Shown in pieces: positions 21,831 to 34,035 of a stretch of DNA of 64,000 bases; the first letter of the stretch is position 1; every line of letters starts with the position of its first letter. Origin of the DNA: Simmondsia chinensis (taxonomy: Eukaryota; Streptophyta; Magnoliopsida; Caryophyllales; Simmondsiaceae); assembly GCA_018398585.1 (NCBI GenBank), contig JAGTTD010000010.1, positions 21,957,739-22,021,738 of the forward strand. Direction: 5' to 3'. The translations under genes were made by a program, and so were the position numbers. The notes beneath the pieces were generated by a model, which ran no database searches, was not told where the DNA came from, and worked only from the letters and a program-made list of their open reading frames with translations.

Positions 21831-22510
21831 CATTCGCAAGCTTAGGTCTTATGAGTTTATAGTTTTCTTTTATTCTCTCTTCTTTTCCTGTTGGTAGTGT
21901 GATGGCTATATTGGCTGTATGATGGATAAACATGGGTGATGGTATCTTGGTATGTGAGACATTGTTTGTCCAAATGGGAAGTTTGTTCTGCAAATGTATG
22001 GTTGTACTTTTAACAGGTGTAGTATAGTCTTTTTAACCGGTGGAGAGTTGTGTTGTTTAATTAACAACATCATGTTGTTTCGTATCCTTAATAAGTATAT
22101 GATAGCTTTCTCCTTTTAACAGGTGAAGGGTTGTATAGTTAATTGACAATTTCATATTGTGTTGTTTCGTGTCGCTGTTAAGTATGTGATAGCCCTCTTT
22201 TTAACAAGTGGAGAGTGATGTCACTTGATTGACAATGTTGTGTTATTTCATAATATTGATAAGTGTATGGTGACCATAGGAGAATGGTTCACCTTGAATG
22301 AGCATACCTTTATTAGGCAAATGGTTACACCTTTAGTAGGTGAATGGTTCCACCTTTAGTAGGTGAATGTACATAGTTGCGTCTCCTTTCTTTCTGTTTT
22401 AGTGTTTATGACTTTATTCACCTGTGATGTAAGGACTGCCTGATACCTATCCACTTAAATTTACCTTTCAGTATTCAATGAAAAGAGAAAAAAAAAAAAA
22501 AAAACTTTAT
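21831..22510 (+). other. 3' flank of the D antisense ORF with ~100-bp repeats and an A-run
   Basis: Between 22010 and 22270 three diverged copies of a ~90-100 bp unit occur (AACAGGTG.AG then GTTGT..TTAATTGACAA then AAGTATATGATAGC). A near-pure A run at 22484-22504 follows ATTCAATGAAAAGAG. This looks like the 3' end of a + strand transcript, antisense to D gag-pol. No coding signal. Confidence 0.45.
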
Positions 22511-22623
22511 GCTTTATATAACCGCTATCGCATTTATTCAACGTGTATTTACAAATGTATAAGATATCTAACGTACGTTTACACAAAGAGAAAGAACATT
22601 ATATACCTAAGGATGTCGCATAG

Positions 22624-23700
22624 TTATGAGTAGTATTTTCTGAGATTTTGCGCATTCCAGCTTCTGAATATCATGATTCCATCTAAGTAACATAGCTGAT
22701 AACTTTCCTCTCTTAGGACTTGGATTACTTTGTAAGGACCTTCCCAGTTAGGTGTGAGTTTTCCAAATTCTGCACCTTTTCCTACAACTTCTGTGCCTCT
22801 TAAAACAAAATCTCCTACTTGGAATTGTAGTGGTCTAACCTTACGGTTCAAGTGTTTTTCCATTGCTTGTTTTTGTGCTACCATGCATAATAGAGCTTCA
22901 AATCGGACTTCTTCCACTAGTTCTAGAGAGTTTGCCATTAGTGCCATGTTTTCTTCTGGATGGTAGTGCTTAACACGAAACGCAGGGTTTTATATTTCTA
23001 TTGGCAAGATAGCTTCTGCTCCATACATCAGCAGAAAAGGGGTTTCTCCAGTTGCTCTTTTTACAGGGGTTCGATAGGACAATAGTATAATGGGAAGCTC
23101 TTCAACCCATAAAATTTTTGCTTTATTAACCTTCTCTTAATGCCCTTTAGTATTTCCTTGTTAGCGACCTTGATCTATCCATTATTTTGTGGGTGGGCCA
23201 TGGTAGGAAAATGAAGACTGAAGCCCACTTCTTCGCAATAAGCTTGAAACCTGGTTGAGCTGAACTTGGATCCATTATCCGCCACAAGTGTTCTGGGAAC
23301 TCCAAAGCAGGTAATAATATTTTTCCACAAGAAGCGTTGCACTGCTTGGTCTGTTATTTTGGCCACTGGTTCGGCTTCAACCCATTAGTGTAGTAATCGA
23401 TGGCTACTATCACGAATTTTCTTTGTCCTGAGACTAGAGGAAAGGACCCTAATATATAAATTAGGTAGTGGACTGATCGATGTCTGCAGAGTGGTGGAAG
23501 GCGCGTGATAGATTGGGGCGAATCATTGGCAAGTTTTACAATAGCACACTAATCCTTTGCCATCTTTTTTCATGGTGGGCCAGAAGTATCCTGCTGGCGG
23601 AGTTTTATTTGCAAGTGCACGTCCTCCTATATGTCCTCCAGATTCGCCCTCATGAATTTCTTCTGGAATCTCTTGTCCTTCATCTGTTTCCACACATTTG
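22624..23700 (-). pseudogene. Integrase remnant of element D
   Basis: The C-terminal part (22624-22947) has GKLTPNWEGPYKVIQVLRE and RSWNAQNLRKYYS. The core (23175-23366) has FGVPRTLVADNGSKFS with the second catalytic Asp, then MAHPQNNG. The N-terminal zinc-binding region can be followed in fragments to about 23690 (GGHIGGRALANK, YCKTC). Stops and frameshifts separate the pieces. Sequence style matches Tat integrases. Confidence 0.87.
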
Positions 23701-23769
23701 AGTAAAGGATGAGAGTGAGATCGTTTATAAAGCTAGCCCTCTATAAGCACAAATTGAGAGGCCTGTCAT

Positions 23770-24231
23770 CTTAACTTCTTGGCTTCAAGAGGATCTGAAG
23801 ATTGTTTTGCATAGTGGAGATATTCAATTACTTGTTGTGTCCAACCAGGTGGCATTCCGAGATAGCATATTCTTTTTACAACTTCCTCTGTAGAATCCTG
23901 AGGGTATATTTATTTAATGACTACTTCATTGTTTTCAGGAGCTGCCTGACGAGAGCTAACTAACTTGCTCAACTCATCTGCAATGTGATTATCATTCCTA
24001 TAGATGTATGTTACCTCTACCCTTACAAAGTTTGCGGCCAGTTCTTGAAATATTTTAAGGTATCTAAGCATTTTAGGCTCCTTAGCTTCGTATTCTCCGT
24101 TTAACTGGCTAGCTATTATCTACGAGTCAATGTGAATTCTTAAAGAACAAGCCCCAGCATCTGTGCAAGACCAACTTCCGGCATTAAGGCCTTGTACTCA
24201 GTTTCATTATTAGTCAGTGGGTACAGGAAAC
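23770..24231 (-). pseudogene. Second RNase H domain of element D, C-terminal part
   Basis: Reads NNETEYKALMPEVGLAQMLG and later YIYRNDNHIADELSKL on the - strand, the signature of the additional archaeal-type RNase H found only in Tat-clade gypsy elements. Its N-terminal part lies across element E at 30402-30510. Broken by stops. Confidence 0.78.
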
Positions 24232-24579
24232 TGTTAAGGTTCCAAGTCAAATTGGAGCCAAAACGTGAGAGGGTTAGGGTTTGAAGAGAGGTAAGATGAG
24301 AAAGGGAAATGAGGAGAAAGGAATTAGAGAATTAGATGAGAAGATTGATAAAATATCTCAAGATTGATTAGATTTTTATTGAATGCCTCAAACTTACACT
24401 CCAGCAAGCTATTTATACTTGAACTAGATACAACATCCACTTGATGCTCTAACCGACTATAACTAACTCCAAGCTAAATTGACGCCACGGCCAACAAACA
24501 ATTTGAACAATATAAGCAACATGTATTTCAATGGTAATTCGATACAATCTATTAAACCAACAAAAAGCCACAAACATAA
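24232..24579 (-). repeat. 3' LTR of element E (its last two bases lie at 25187-25188)
   Basis: Starts TGTTAAGGTTCCAAG and runs to CACAAACATAA, where solo LTR F is inserted two bases before the end. The remaining CA follows the second CATAA copy. Confidence 0.88.
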
Positions 24580-25181
24580 TGTTATGGTCCAAGAATCCAA
24601 GGCATGAGAAGGTTTAGTGCTTAATGTGTGTGCTGCTAGTAGCTGCTGCTGGGGGATGATTTAGTGGCTATTATGTGCTGATTAGTTGGTAGATTGCAAA
24701 GATGTAATAGATTAGTTCAGTTACTGCTTTCCTTAGCTTAGTGTTAAGTGTAATAACCTGCTAGTTCTCTTATAATCCCATAGTTCACAAGCTGTGTTAA
24801 GTCCCTGCAGTAGCAAGTGACGGTTAACAGCAGGTCAGGGTATGTTCAGTTCAGTTGGCACCAAATAATGCTTTAAATGAATGTTAGATATTTTCTAGAT
24901 ATTTTTCCTAAGTTGGTTAGTTAGTTATAGTCTAGGTTCAATGTCTTGCTTGCTTTGTAATTGCCTATAAGTAGTAGTGAGCTGTATTTTTAGAAGAATT
25001 CAATCAAATTCAATGAAACAATCTCAATTTGAGATCAAATTCTCTCTTTCATCTAACTCTTTCTATTTCTCATCCCTAATTCTCTAATTTCTCATCTCAA
25101 TTCACTTCTTTCTCATCTCATACACTCAATCTATTCTAATTTTACTTAGCTTACGCTTGTGATTCAATCATGAGCGTAACA
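24580..25181 (+). mobile_element. Element F: solo LTR in the 3' LTR of element E
   Basis: 602 bp, TGTTATGGTCCAAG...CATGAGCGTAACA, flanked by perfect TSDs CATAA (24575-24579 and 25182-25186), with no interior. It contains a TATA-like CCTATAAGTAGTAG near 24966 and the pyrimidine-rich TTCTCATCTCAATTC block. Its last ~150 bp resemble the U5 part of the element B LTR in opposite orientation, so it is a relative of B. Solo LTRs arise by recombination between the two LTRs of one element. Confidence 0.88.
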
Positions 25182-25199
25182 CATAACAATCCCTTCCTC

Positions 25200-26500
25200 T
25201 TGAAAACATTCTTGTCCTTAAGAATTGAAGCTAGGAAATTGGCTCTTTAAGAAATGTGGTTCTTCCCACGTTGCATGCTTCTGGCTCAGATTTGCCCAAT
25301 GCACTAGAACTTCATTGAAGCTCCTTCCCTTGAGTTGCCATGTCCTGGATTCAATGCTCCATTAGAACCAACTTCTGGTGGTTGAGAAGAGCTCGTATGA
25401 CCTTTCTTCACCTATTTTTTTAGAAGTGACACATGTAAAACAGGGTGAATATAAGAATTTGGACGCAATTCAAGCTTATAAGAAACCTTGCCAATCTTTT
25501 CTAAGATCTTATATGGCCAAAAGAACCTCGCACACAGCTTCACATTTCTCCTTACAGCCACCGTGGACCATCTATATGGTTGGAGCTTTAAGTATACCAT
25601 ATCTCCCACCTCAAAGTTCTTGTCCACTCTCTTCTTATCTGCATAAAGTTTCATTCTAGCCTGAGCTTGGTGGAGGTTATCTTTCAATGACTGCATCAAC
25701 TGCTGCCTTTGCTGCACTAATTCTATGACCTCCAGAACTGATGAAACCATTCCTTGAAGCATCAAAGGTGCAGGGGGAACATAACCGTACAAGGCCTTGA
25801 AAGGAGTAGTCCAAATTGAGACATGTACATGACTGTTATACTAGTATTCAGCCAGAGATACCCACCTAACCCATACCTTGGGGTGATTAAACAACATGCT
25901 TCTAAGGTATTGTTCCAAGCATTGGTTGACTCTTTCAGTTTGCCCATCCATTTAGGGGTGGAAAGAAGTACTAAGAGCCAAAGTAGTCCCCAACAAGTTG
26001 AACAATTCCTTCCAAAATTGACTTGTAAAGAGCTTATCTTGATCTAAATCAATGGACTGAGGCAATCCATGAAGTTTATAAATGTTTTCCATGAAGCTCC
26101 TTGCCAATTTCTCAGTTGTAACTGGTCTAGTCAAGGCTACAAAGTGGCTAAACTTAGTGGATCGATCAAAAACTACCCATATGACTTCTTTGCCTTCTGA
26201 CCTTGGCAAACCTTCAATGAAGTCCTTGCTAATGTTTTGCCAAATACCATCTGGAATAGGAAAAGGTTGGAAGAGGCCTTGATACCTGCTGTCACCCAAT
26301 TTGGTCTGTTGACAAATTTCACAAGTTTGTACGAATTCCTTCAATGCCTTCTTCATTCCATTCCAGCTAAAAATAGGCTTTGAGCCTCCGATAGGTACCA
26401 TCCACCCCTGAATGCCCACCCTAAGCAGAATCATGTGAAGTAGAGATGATTTGTAGCCTGAGATCAGTGGAAGTCCCAATATACAACTTGCCTTTCAATC
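25200..26500 (-). pseudogene. Integrase and chromodomain-like tail of element E
   Basis: Zinc-binding half with CEICQQTKLGDSRYQ and catalytic core with SKDFIEGLPRSEGKEVIW are in frame 25952-26479. HP.MDGQTERVN crosses a stop near 25950. The C-terminal part is in frame 25412-25792 (GDMVYLKLQPYR, YKILEKIGKVSYKLEL). A chromodomain-like remnant VLVHWANLSQKHATWEE lies near 25250-25310. The aligned region of element 1 lacks about 22 codons that are present here. Confidence 0.87.
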
Positions 26501-27960
26501 TGATGATCCCTTTCTCAACTATCATATCTGCATCAGAAGCTGGATCATTGAGCTTTCCAGAGCTGAATGCAGCCATACATTCTTGGGAAAACGTGTCCTC
26601 CTCATAGGACTTATAAACTTCATCAATCCAAGCTGGAGAAATCACTGAAATTGCCCCACAAGAATTGTGCTCATAGTCCTCCAACCTGCGTGACAATGCA
26701 TCTGCGGCCAAATTCTCTTTGCCCTTCATGTACTCAATCACACAGTTAAGCCCCAACATCTTTAGCAGGCCTTTCCTTTGAATTCTAGTGAAAATCCTTT
26801 GCTCAAGTAGATATTTTAGACACTGATGGTCTGTTTTGATGACAAACCGATGCCCATCCAAGTAGTGTCTCCATTTTTCCACTGCCAAGAGAATGGCAAG
26901 ATACTCTTTCTCATAGGTGGATAGCTCTTGAGGTTTAGGACTTAAGGCTTGATTGAGATATGCTATTGGCCTTCCATTTGAGACAAGACTACTCCAATAC
27001 CATTCTTATAAGCATTAGTCTCCAAAACAAACTCCTCGGCAAATTCGGGCATTGCAAGGACTGGTGCTTCACCTATAGCAGTCTTCAAGACATCGAATGC
27101 TCCCTAAGCTTTATCTTACCATTGGAATGCATCCTTCTTTAATAGATCAGTTAGAGGCTAGGGAATTATCCTATATCCAGCCACAAACTTACGGTAATAC
27201 ACAGTCAATCCCAAGAAACCCCTTAACTTCTTTAATGTCACTGGTACTAGCCACCACTCCCTCATAGCTTGTACCTTAGAAGGATCGGTAGAGACTCCTC
27301 TATAAGAGATCACATGGCCCAAATACTCCAGCTGAGTCTAAGCAAAAGAGCACTTAGATAGCTTTACATACAACTGGTGATTGCACATGACCAAGAAGAC
27401 TTCTCTCAAGTGCTTCAGATGATCAACAATAGATGAACTATAAACCAGAATGGCATCGAAAATACCAAGAAAAACCTCCTCAAGAATTACTTGAACACTT
27501 CATTCATCAAAGCTTGAAATGTGGCTGGAGCATTGGTCAAACCAAAAGGCATAACCATAAACTCAAAGTGCCCATGATGAGTTCTGAAAGCTGTCTTATA
27601 CACATCTTGCTCTAACACTCTTATCTGATGGTAGCCTTGCCTTAGGTCCAACTTGGAAAAGACTTATGCACCATGTAATTCATCCAATAGATCATCAATG
27701 ACCAGAATGGCTTGTCTTTCACAGTCATTGAGTTGAGCTGTCTGTAGTCTATACACATCCTTGCTGAGCCATCTTTTTTCTTCACGAATATGACAAGGGC
27801 GGCAAAAGGGCTATGACTCTGCCTTACAAAGCTTGTCTTAAGCAATTCATCAACTACTTTTCAACTTCTGTTTTCTGAGCATAAGGATACTTGTAGGGCC
27901 TTAGCTTCACTGGCTTAGAGTTAAGCTTATGGGGAATTGCATGATCCAGACTTCTTTTGA
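26421..27960 (-). pseudogene. RT and RNase H of element E
   Basis: RT fragments include a [20 protein letters not shown] block (27642-27845). The catalytic YxDD region near 27430-27450 is destroyed by substitutions and frameshift. [16 protein letters not shown] lies near 27290-27340. RNase H is in frame 26421-26888 (WRHYLDGHRFVIKTDHQ, then ENLAADALSRR). Confidence 0.85.
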
Positions 27961-28480
27961 GAGGTAAAGCCTTGGGCTCTTCAAACAAATCTTCAAACTC
28001 CTCAATTAATGTCTTAATCTCAGGTTGAGAATTATTGTTCACTTCAGTGGAGGATATTGCAAACAATTGTCCTACCCACTGAATAGCACACTTACTAAAT
28101 CCTTTCTTCAAGTTCTTACCTTTCATCAACTGCAGCTGAGCTTGATCTGTCATACCTTGTAGAGCGATCTTGTATCGTTGTACCTTAAAAGACTGTCAGC
28201 TTAGAGAAATCAAAGAGCACAAGACTTAATGTTCTCATCCAATCCACTCCTAGCACCATGTCACAGCCACCCAAGGACAATATTCTAAAATCATACTCGA
28301 ATTTATGGTCCTGCATCAACCACTGAAATCTCGGGCACTTGTTCTGAGTTAAGACTGAATTGCCATCAGCCACAGTAACTGCTAATGGATGTGTCTTGAT
28401 CACTTTATGCCCATCCTTCTTAACTACCTTTTGATCAACGAAACTGTGGGTGCTGCCACTGTTAATTTACATAATAATTG
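27961..28480 (-). pseudogene. Protease and RT linker of element E
   Basis: Frame 28185-28403 encodes the retropepsin body (LAVTVADGNSVLTQNKC, GGCDMVLGVDWMRTLS). The catalytic segment near 28440-28470 is interrupted by a stop. Frame 27854-28153 is the spacer leading to RT. Confidence 0.8.
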
Positions 28481-30020
28481 ACCTCTTTCCAACCCTTCCT
28501 TTGATCCTGATTGTATTATAAGTTCCATTACCATTTAGCACTTTCATAGAAATTCCAACTTCATCATCAACAAGCTCCTCTTGTGCTTCCTGGTTTGACC
28601 TATCTCCCTTAGCCTCAGATTCTTCACTAGTGGACTGCTCTGTAGCACTCTTTCCCCTAGCTAACATGAGGAACTTGGGATTGCATTTATGCCCAAACTG
28701 ATAAGGTTGATCACATTTGTAACATAACCTTTGAGCTTTCACCTCCTTTGATCGCGTAAAGGAAGAAATTTTAGATCCCTTCACCTGCTTGGATCCACTT
28801 CCTCTATACTTTGGTCCTTCATTTGAAGCAAGAATCGTGGCCTCAAAAAGCTTAGCCTTAGCATAAGCCATGGATAATGTTTTTGGACCAACTGCTTTCA
28901 CAAGATTCCTAATCTTGGGTTTTAAACAACTTATGAAACTCGAAACATAATAAGACTCAGTGGCGTGTGGATATGTAGCTATCATGCTGGCCCTAAGGTT
29001 CTCAAACCCTGTCATATACTCCCTCACAGTCGTTTCTTGCTTAGCTTTGTTGAAATTATCAACAATGTCACTCAAGTCTTCACCACTATATCTTTCACAC
29101 AATTCATTTACAAATTCATCCTATGACAGTGTAGGATTACTCTTGAGCAAACTATAAAGCCATACCTCATGATCCCCAAGGAGATACACAGCTTCCATCT
29201 CAAGCTTTTCTGCCTCATCAATGTGATAAAAGTGGAAATGCCTCTTGCATCTTCTTAACCATTACTGAGGCTGCTTCCCATCAAATGGTAACGGACTACT
29301 TCTGTTACCAGATGAAGCTTCATTACTCCCTAATCGTTGCTGATGATCTGGAGGTTGATCACAATGCCCTCAGTTTATACTGGTGGATCGAAATTGACCC
29401 TAATCAGCTGAATGATGCTGTGCTCCTGCTGTTATACCAGCATCTGCCTCTCATTCTTGAGTTCTAACATCAGTTGCTGGGGTTCGATCTTAAGGTCCTA
29501 CAATCACAGTTTGCATTTGAGGATTATCCTCATCAGGTAACCTTATCTAATGGCGGGAAAACAACTAACTGGCAGGTAGCAAAGGTTATGGAACGGGAAC
29601 CACATTTTGCCTCCGGAATTGATTACTAATTTCAGCCATCCTTTCTTCAAACCTTTGCATTTGTTGATTCAACTGATTTGCCATTCTTTCCTTAAACTTC
29701 TGTGCTTGCTGATTAATCCGATCATCCATCTTCACTTCCACTTGTTGACCATCCTTAGTTAATTTTTCATTAAACTTTTGATCTAGATCTCTCATCAATT
29801 CACTTTGTGATTGTCACGTCATTTCACTCTGAGACAGCTGTCGCCGCTCAAATATTTCTTTCATCTGCAAATTTAGTTGATTTTTAGTAACAAATCCTTG
29901 ATCTATTGTAGTATCAACTCCAACAACCTCTGCATAGGACAGGTTTGCAGCAGCCCTTGTTGTTCCAGACCTCGTTGTAACACCACTAGCCTTAATTCTC
30001 AAAACATGCAATACAATCAA
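28467..30020 (-). pseudogene. gag remnant of element E
   Basis: Three frames: 29814-30020 (start region SGVTTRSG), 29586-29798 (Gln-rich coiled coil) and 28467-29102 (capsid end and zinc knuckle). The last contains CERYSGEDLSD, ESYYVSSFISCLKPK and CYKCDQPYQFGHKC. Stops lie between the frames. Confidence 0.85.
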
Positions 30021-30057
30021 TTCAAAATGATAGCCTAAATGAGGCTTTGATACAAAA

Positions 30058-30401
30058 TGTTAAGGTTCAAAATCAAATTAGAGCCAAAATGTGAGAGGGT
30101 TAGGGTTTGAAGAGAGGTAAGATGAGAAAGAGAAATGAAGGAGAAGGGAATTAGAGAATTGGATGAGAAGATTAAGAAAATATCTCAAGATTGATTAGAT
30201 TTTTATTGAATGCCTACACTCTAGCAAGCTATTTATACTTGAACTAGATACAACATTCACTTGACGCTCTAACCACTTTAACTAACTCCAGGCTAAATTG
30301 GCGCCAACGGCCAACAAACAATTTGAACAATATAAGCAACGAGTATTTCAATGGTACTTCGACACAATCAATTAAACCAACAAAAAGCCACAAACATAAC
30401 A
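30058..30401 (-). repeat. 5' LTR of element E
   Basis: 344 bp, TGTTAAGGTTCAAAATC...CACAAACATAACA, followed by the TSD copy GAAAC. Confidence 0.9.
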
Positions 30402-31001
30402 GAAACTTAGGGCACAACGATATGTTACCCCTTCAGGACCTTGAATGAAAATTCCAGCTCCTGAACCCCCTTAGCATGAAGAACTGTCCACAAATATGCT
30501 TCATATCCGGAATTTTTCCAATATCTTTGCACTTGAATCTTCGATCTTTCCTTTCTTTTCCTCAATAACATTTTCTAGCTCTGGACTCGCCTATATCTCG
30601 AAGTTACATTCAACAAGGAAGTTTGCCAGGGCTTGAGCTTTTATGGCAATTCGTGGTAAATAATGTGAGTTAAATTCTGATAACTCTACGACCCAAGCTA
30701 ATAATCGACCCGAGCATTCTAACTTTAATAATACTTTCTTGATGGGTTGATCTGTTAATACGTTTATAGTATGTGCTTGAAAGTAAGATAGAAGTTTTCT
30801 TGAGGCCATTATGATGGAGAACATCGTTTTCTCTAATGGATGATATCTTAACTTGGCCTTTTTCAACACCTGGATAACAAAATATACTGAGATCTGTCCT
30901 TTCGAGCGATTGGCTGCTAAAACAACGCTAATGGTCTTATTTGTGGCTACTACAAATAAGGTGTGAGATGTTCTTTGACATGTTGGAAAGCATGTTTGCA
31001 C
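30402..31001 (-). pseudogene. RNase H of element D and start of its second RNase H
   Basis: 30591-31001 is the retroviral-type RNase H (YHPLEKTMFSIIMASRKLL, then INVLTDQPIKKVL). The adjoining 30405-30510 reads FVDSSSC..GSGAGIFIQGPEG on the - strand, the beginning of the archaeal-type second RNase H. That domain resumes at 24231 beyond element E. Confidence 0.83.
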
Positions 31002-31009
31002 TCCTTATC

Positions 31010-31980
31010 CCATAGCCGACCTTTTTTTTTTTCTGAGCACTCGAAAGAATGGAAGTTGTTTATTAGCATACTTACTGATAAATGTATTAACTGCAGCTAA
31101 CTGTCCCATAAGTCGCTGTAAGTCGTTAATCATTTTTGGAGTTCCCATTTCTTGAATGGCTTTTATTTTTTCCGGATTATCCTCAATCCCTCAAGCACTA
31201 ATGATGTAACCCAAAAACTTTTGCTCAGGTATGCCGAATGAACACTTGTTGGGAATTTGATATTCTCGTAGGGTTTGCAGAGTCTCTTGTAAGTTTTTGT
31301 ATATGATTTTCTTTAGCACGTGGCTTGACAATCATATCATCAACATGAACTTCCATATTACGTCAATTTTGTAGTGTAAATAACTTGTTAACCAATCGTT
31401 GCTATGTCGCACCTGCATTCTTTAGGCGAAAGGGCATCACCTTGTAATAGTAGGCTCCTTCATTAGTAACAAATGATGTTTTCTCCTCATCTGGCGAATC
31501 CATTTTTATCTGGTGGTAGCCTGAGAAAGTATTATAAAACTGAATAACTCGTTTCCCACCGTAGAGTCTACCAGTTGGTCAATCTTGGGGAAGGGATAGG
31601 AATCTTTTGGGCAGAATTCATTCAGATCTGTGAAATCGAGACACATTCAACAAGTACCATTTGATTTTTTTCACCAACACCACATTGGTTAACCATCCCG
31701 GATATCTAACTTCTCTTATTAATCCTGATCGTAGCAGTTTATTTACCTCTGCTTTGATGGCTTCCCCTCTTTCAGTGCAAAAGTTTCTTTACTTTTGTTT
31801 TATAGGGAAATTTCTAGCTACAACATTCAGCTTATGAACCATAACCTCTCGATTAATTCCTGTCATCTCATTAGTGTTATATGCAAAGACGTCTCGGAAT
31901 TTCTTTAACAACAAAGCCAGTTCTTTCTTTATTTCCTCTGATATCTAATACACTACTCTTATAGTTTTTCCTTCCTCCAC
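31010..31980 (-). pseudogene. Reverse transcriptase of element D
   Basis: The catalytic region near 31310-31345 reads EVHVDDMIVKPRAKENH, with the usual YVDD changed to HVDD. Downstream is CSFGIPEQKFLGYIISA, and KMINDLQRLMGQLAAVN near 31080-31140. Several stops and frame changes. Confidence 0.83.
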
Positions 31981-32289
31981 TTCTATCTCCTCTAATTTTC
32001 CCTAGTCTTGGTCCAAGTCTTTGGATCTGCTTTACTCGGAAAGGCTAAGTTCCCTGTACCTACTCTGGACGTGACTTCACAATCATCACTTTTCAATGAG
32101 GCATAATAGCATTCAAGAGCTACTTTTTCGGTTTCCTCGAATGGCCGTTATTTCTCCATTGTCCAATTCAAATTTCATCAGCAGGTGATAGGTAGAGATT
32201 ACAGCTCATATTCAAGTTAAAGTAGGCCAACCAAGTTTTACATTGTAAGGGGAGGGTAAATCTATAACAAGGAATTCCATCCTAGTTTT

Positions 32290-32760
32290 CTTATTAGCCT
32301 TTTGTCCTCAAAATACAATGTTCATGGAAACTGCTCCTAGTGGTTTGACTGCTTCCCCTATGAAACTTACTATAGGGTAGTGAACCGGAGAAATTTCACT
32401 ATCTAGCATTTCCATTTGTTCAAAACACTTGTAGAAGAGTACATTTCCCACACTTCCTTGATCGACTAACACCCGATGTACACAATATTGCTCTATTTCT
32501 AGGGTGATAACCATTGGGTCATCATGTGGAAGGCAAACATCACTCAAGTCTTCCTTATTAAAAGTGATTTCCAGCAGAGGTCGGATTCTTTTTACTTGTT
32601 CTTTTTCTGATTTGGAGGAGCAAGAGTTACCCAGATGTAAAGTCCAAGATATCATGGCGATCATCTTTTTAGGTTGTTTTATCAATTCTCTTGGAGGTAC
32701 CGATATCAGTGCTTTGCTATCTGGTTCCTTTGATTGTATACTAGGGTTAGCCATCTGAGC
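32290..32760 (-). pseudogene. Aspartic protease region of element D
   Basis: A 148-codon frame (32308-32754) reads ITFNKEDLSDVCLPHDDPMV and VHRVLVDQGSVGNVLFY, the DQGS form of retropepsin typical of Tat/Athila elements. It is locally open but flanked by broken gag and RT. Confidence 0.82.
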
Positions 32761-32879
32761 CGGACTGTTCTGGGTTTTTTTTCTTCCTTGCCTAACACTC
32801 TTCCGTGGTATGGCAATAGAATTGATGGTAGCTACACCATTTTGATTTAGCTTGTGGATTGAAAGGCGCTTTTGACCTG

Positions 32880-33850
32880 TAGGGCTTTCTTTAAAATGGA
32901 AAAGATTGAAGTGTCACATTTTCCTGCATTTCATAGGCAAAATGTCCAGCAGGTCTTCGCACTTGTATTTTTGTTTTAAAGTCACCTCTGGCATCCTTGG
33001 CCCCGTCAAGTGAGACATTTCTGATTTTTCTCATGGCTTTCCAGTGACTCCCAACTGCATCCTTCCTGCCGCGGTTATAACAGCTTCGGCTGATATGTAT
33101 TTGTTGGCTTTGTTCCATAGCTCGTCAGTGGTTTCTGGTTGCTAATCCTTTTGTTCCATAGCTGAATGTTTAAGTCCGTTGATGAAGGCGCCAATGGCGA
33201 TTCCATCGGCTAATCCTGCTATAACTATCATTTATCTCGTAAATCGCCTAACGTAGTCTCTCAAAGTTTCGGATTCCTGTTGTTGTAACTGCATCAACTA
33301 TGTAGGTGTCTTTCTCCTGCTTTTGTTACTTATGAAGTGCCTAGAGAAGCATTCTGCTAATTGGGCAAGACAGTCGATTGAACTAGGAGGTAAGGAAGAA
33401 AACGAAGATTGAGCCACTCCCTTTAAGGTGGCTAGAAAGCATTTACACCATACTTCCTCTTAAGCGTTTTGCATATACATCCTGGACTTAAAGCCTGATA
33501 GTTGGTCTTTGGGATCTTGAGATCCGTCAAAGAGGTCTATATTGGGAACCTTAACTTTTTTTGCCAGAAAAGACAGAATTCTTAATGAAAAAGGAGAGTA
33601 CATACCAGGGACTTCAGGAATTGAGTAGATCTTTGTTTCCTCCCGAGATTTAGTAAAATCTGGCAGGCTTTTATTACATTGTTGATGTTAGCTGTAGATT
33701 CGACCTCCATACTGCCCTGGTCCTTCTGTACATTTTCAAAAATTTTTGTTGTCACGATCGGTTTCAAGATGTTGAACATTTCTTTTTTCAAATTTCTCTT
33801 TTTGCTGAGGTTCACAGGCGTAATCACGCTAAACCCCTGGTAACCTTACA
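32880..33850 (-). pseudogene. gag remnant of element D
   Basis: Frames 32891-33118 and 33582-33827 plus fragments between them encode a degraded Tat-type Gag (a RNKSRRKTPT-like and QQQESETLRDYVRRFT-like region when frames are followed by eye near 33230-33340). Weak on its own; assigned by its position between the PBS and protease. Confidence 0.6.
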
Positions 33851-34014
33851 TTTTTAAGGTTCGAGTTATCTTCGGGCCTTGTCCAGTTAATTTTTCCACA
33901 AGTTGTTCTAAAACTATTTGTATATTTTGGAGTTAATTTTTTGAAACATGTTCGGTTTCACTATCTTGAGTTGGGGGATCTAGGGATCTTGATAATTCGG
34001 TCATATCGTGACTT

Positions 34015-34033
34015 TCCCACAGACGGCGCCAAT
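34015..34033 (-). other. Primer-binding site of element D
   Basis: On the - strand AATTGGCGCCGTCTGTGGG lies two bases inside the 5' LTR. The TGGCGCC core pairs with a tRNA 3' end; I am not certain which tRNA. Confidence 0.7.
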
Positions 34034-34035
34034 TA

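Larger units (their letters stand above)
24232..30401 (-). mobile_element. Element E: chromovirus-like Ty3/gypsy retrotransposon, nested in element D
   Basis: TSDs GAAAC at 24227-24231 and 30402-30406 are perfect and restore the D reading frame across the second RNase H. LTRs are about 345-350 bp. The PBS at 30044-30057 is a diverged initiator tRNA-Met type (TTTTGTATCAAAGC). Gag, protease, RT, RNase H, integrase and a chromodomain-like tail can all be followed on the - strand. All frames are interrupted. A solo LTR (F) sits in the 3' LTR. Confidence 0.92.
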
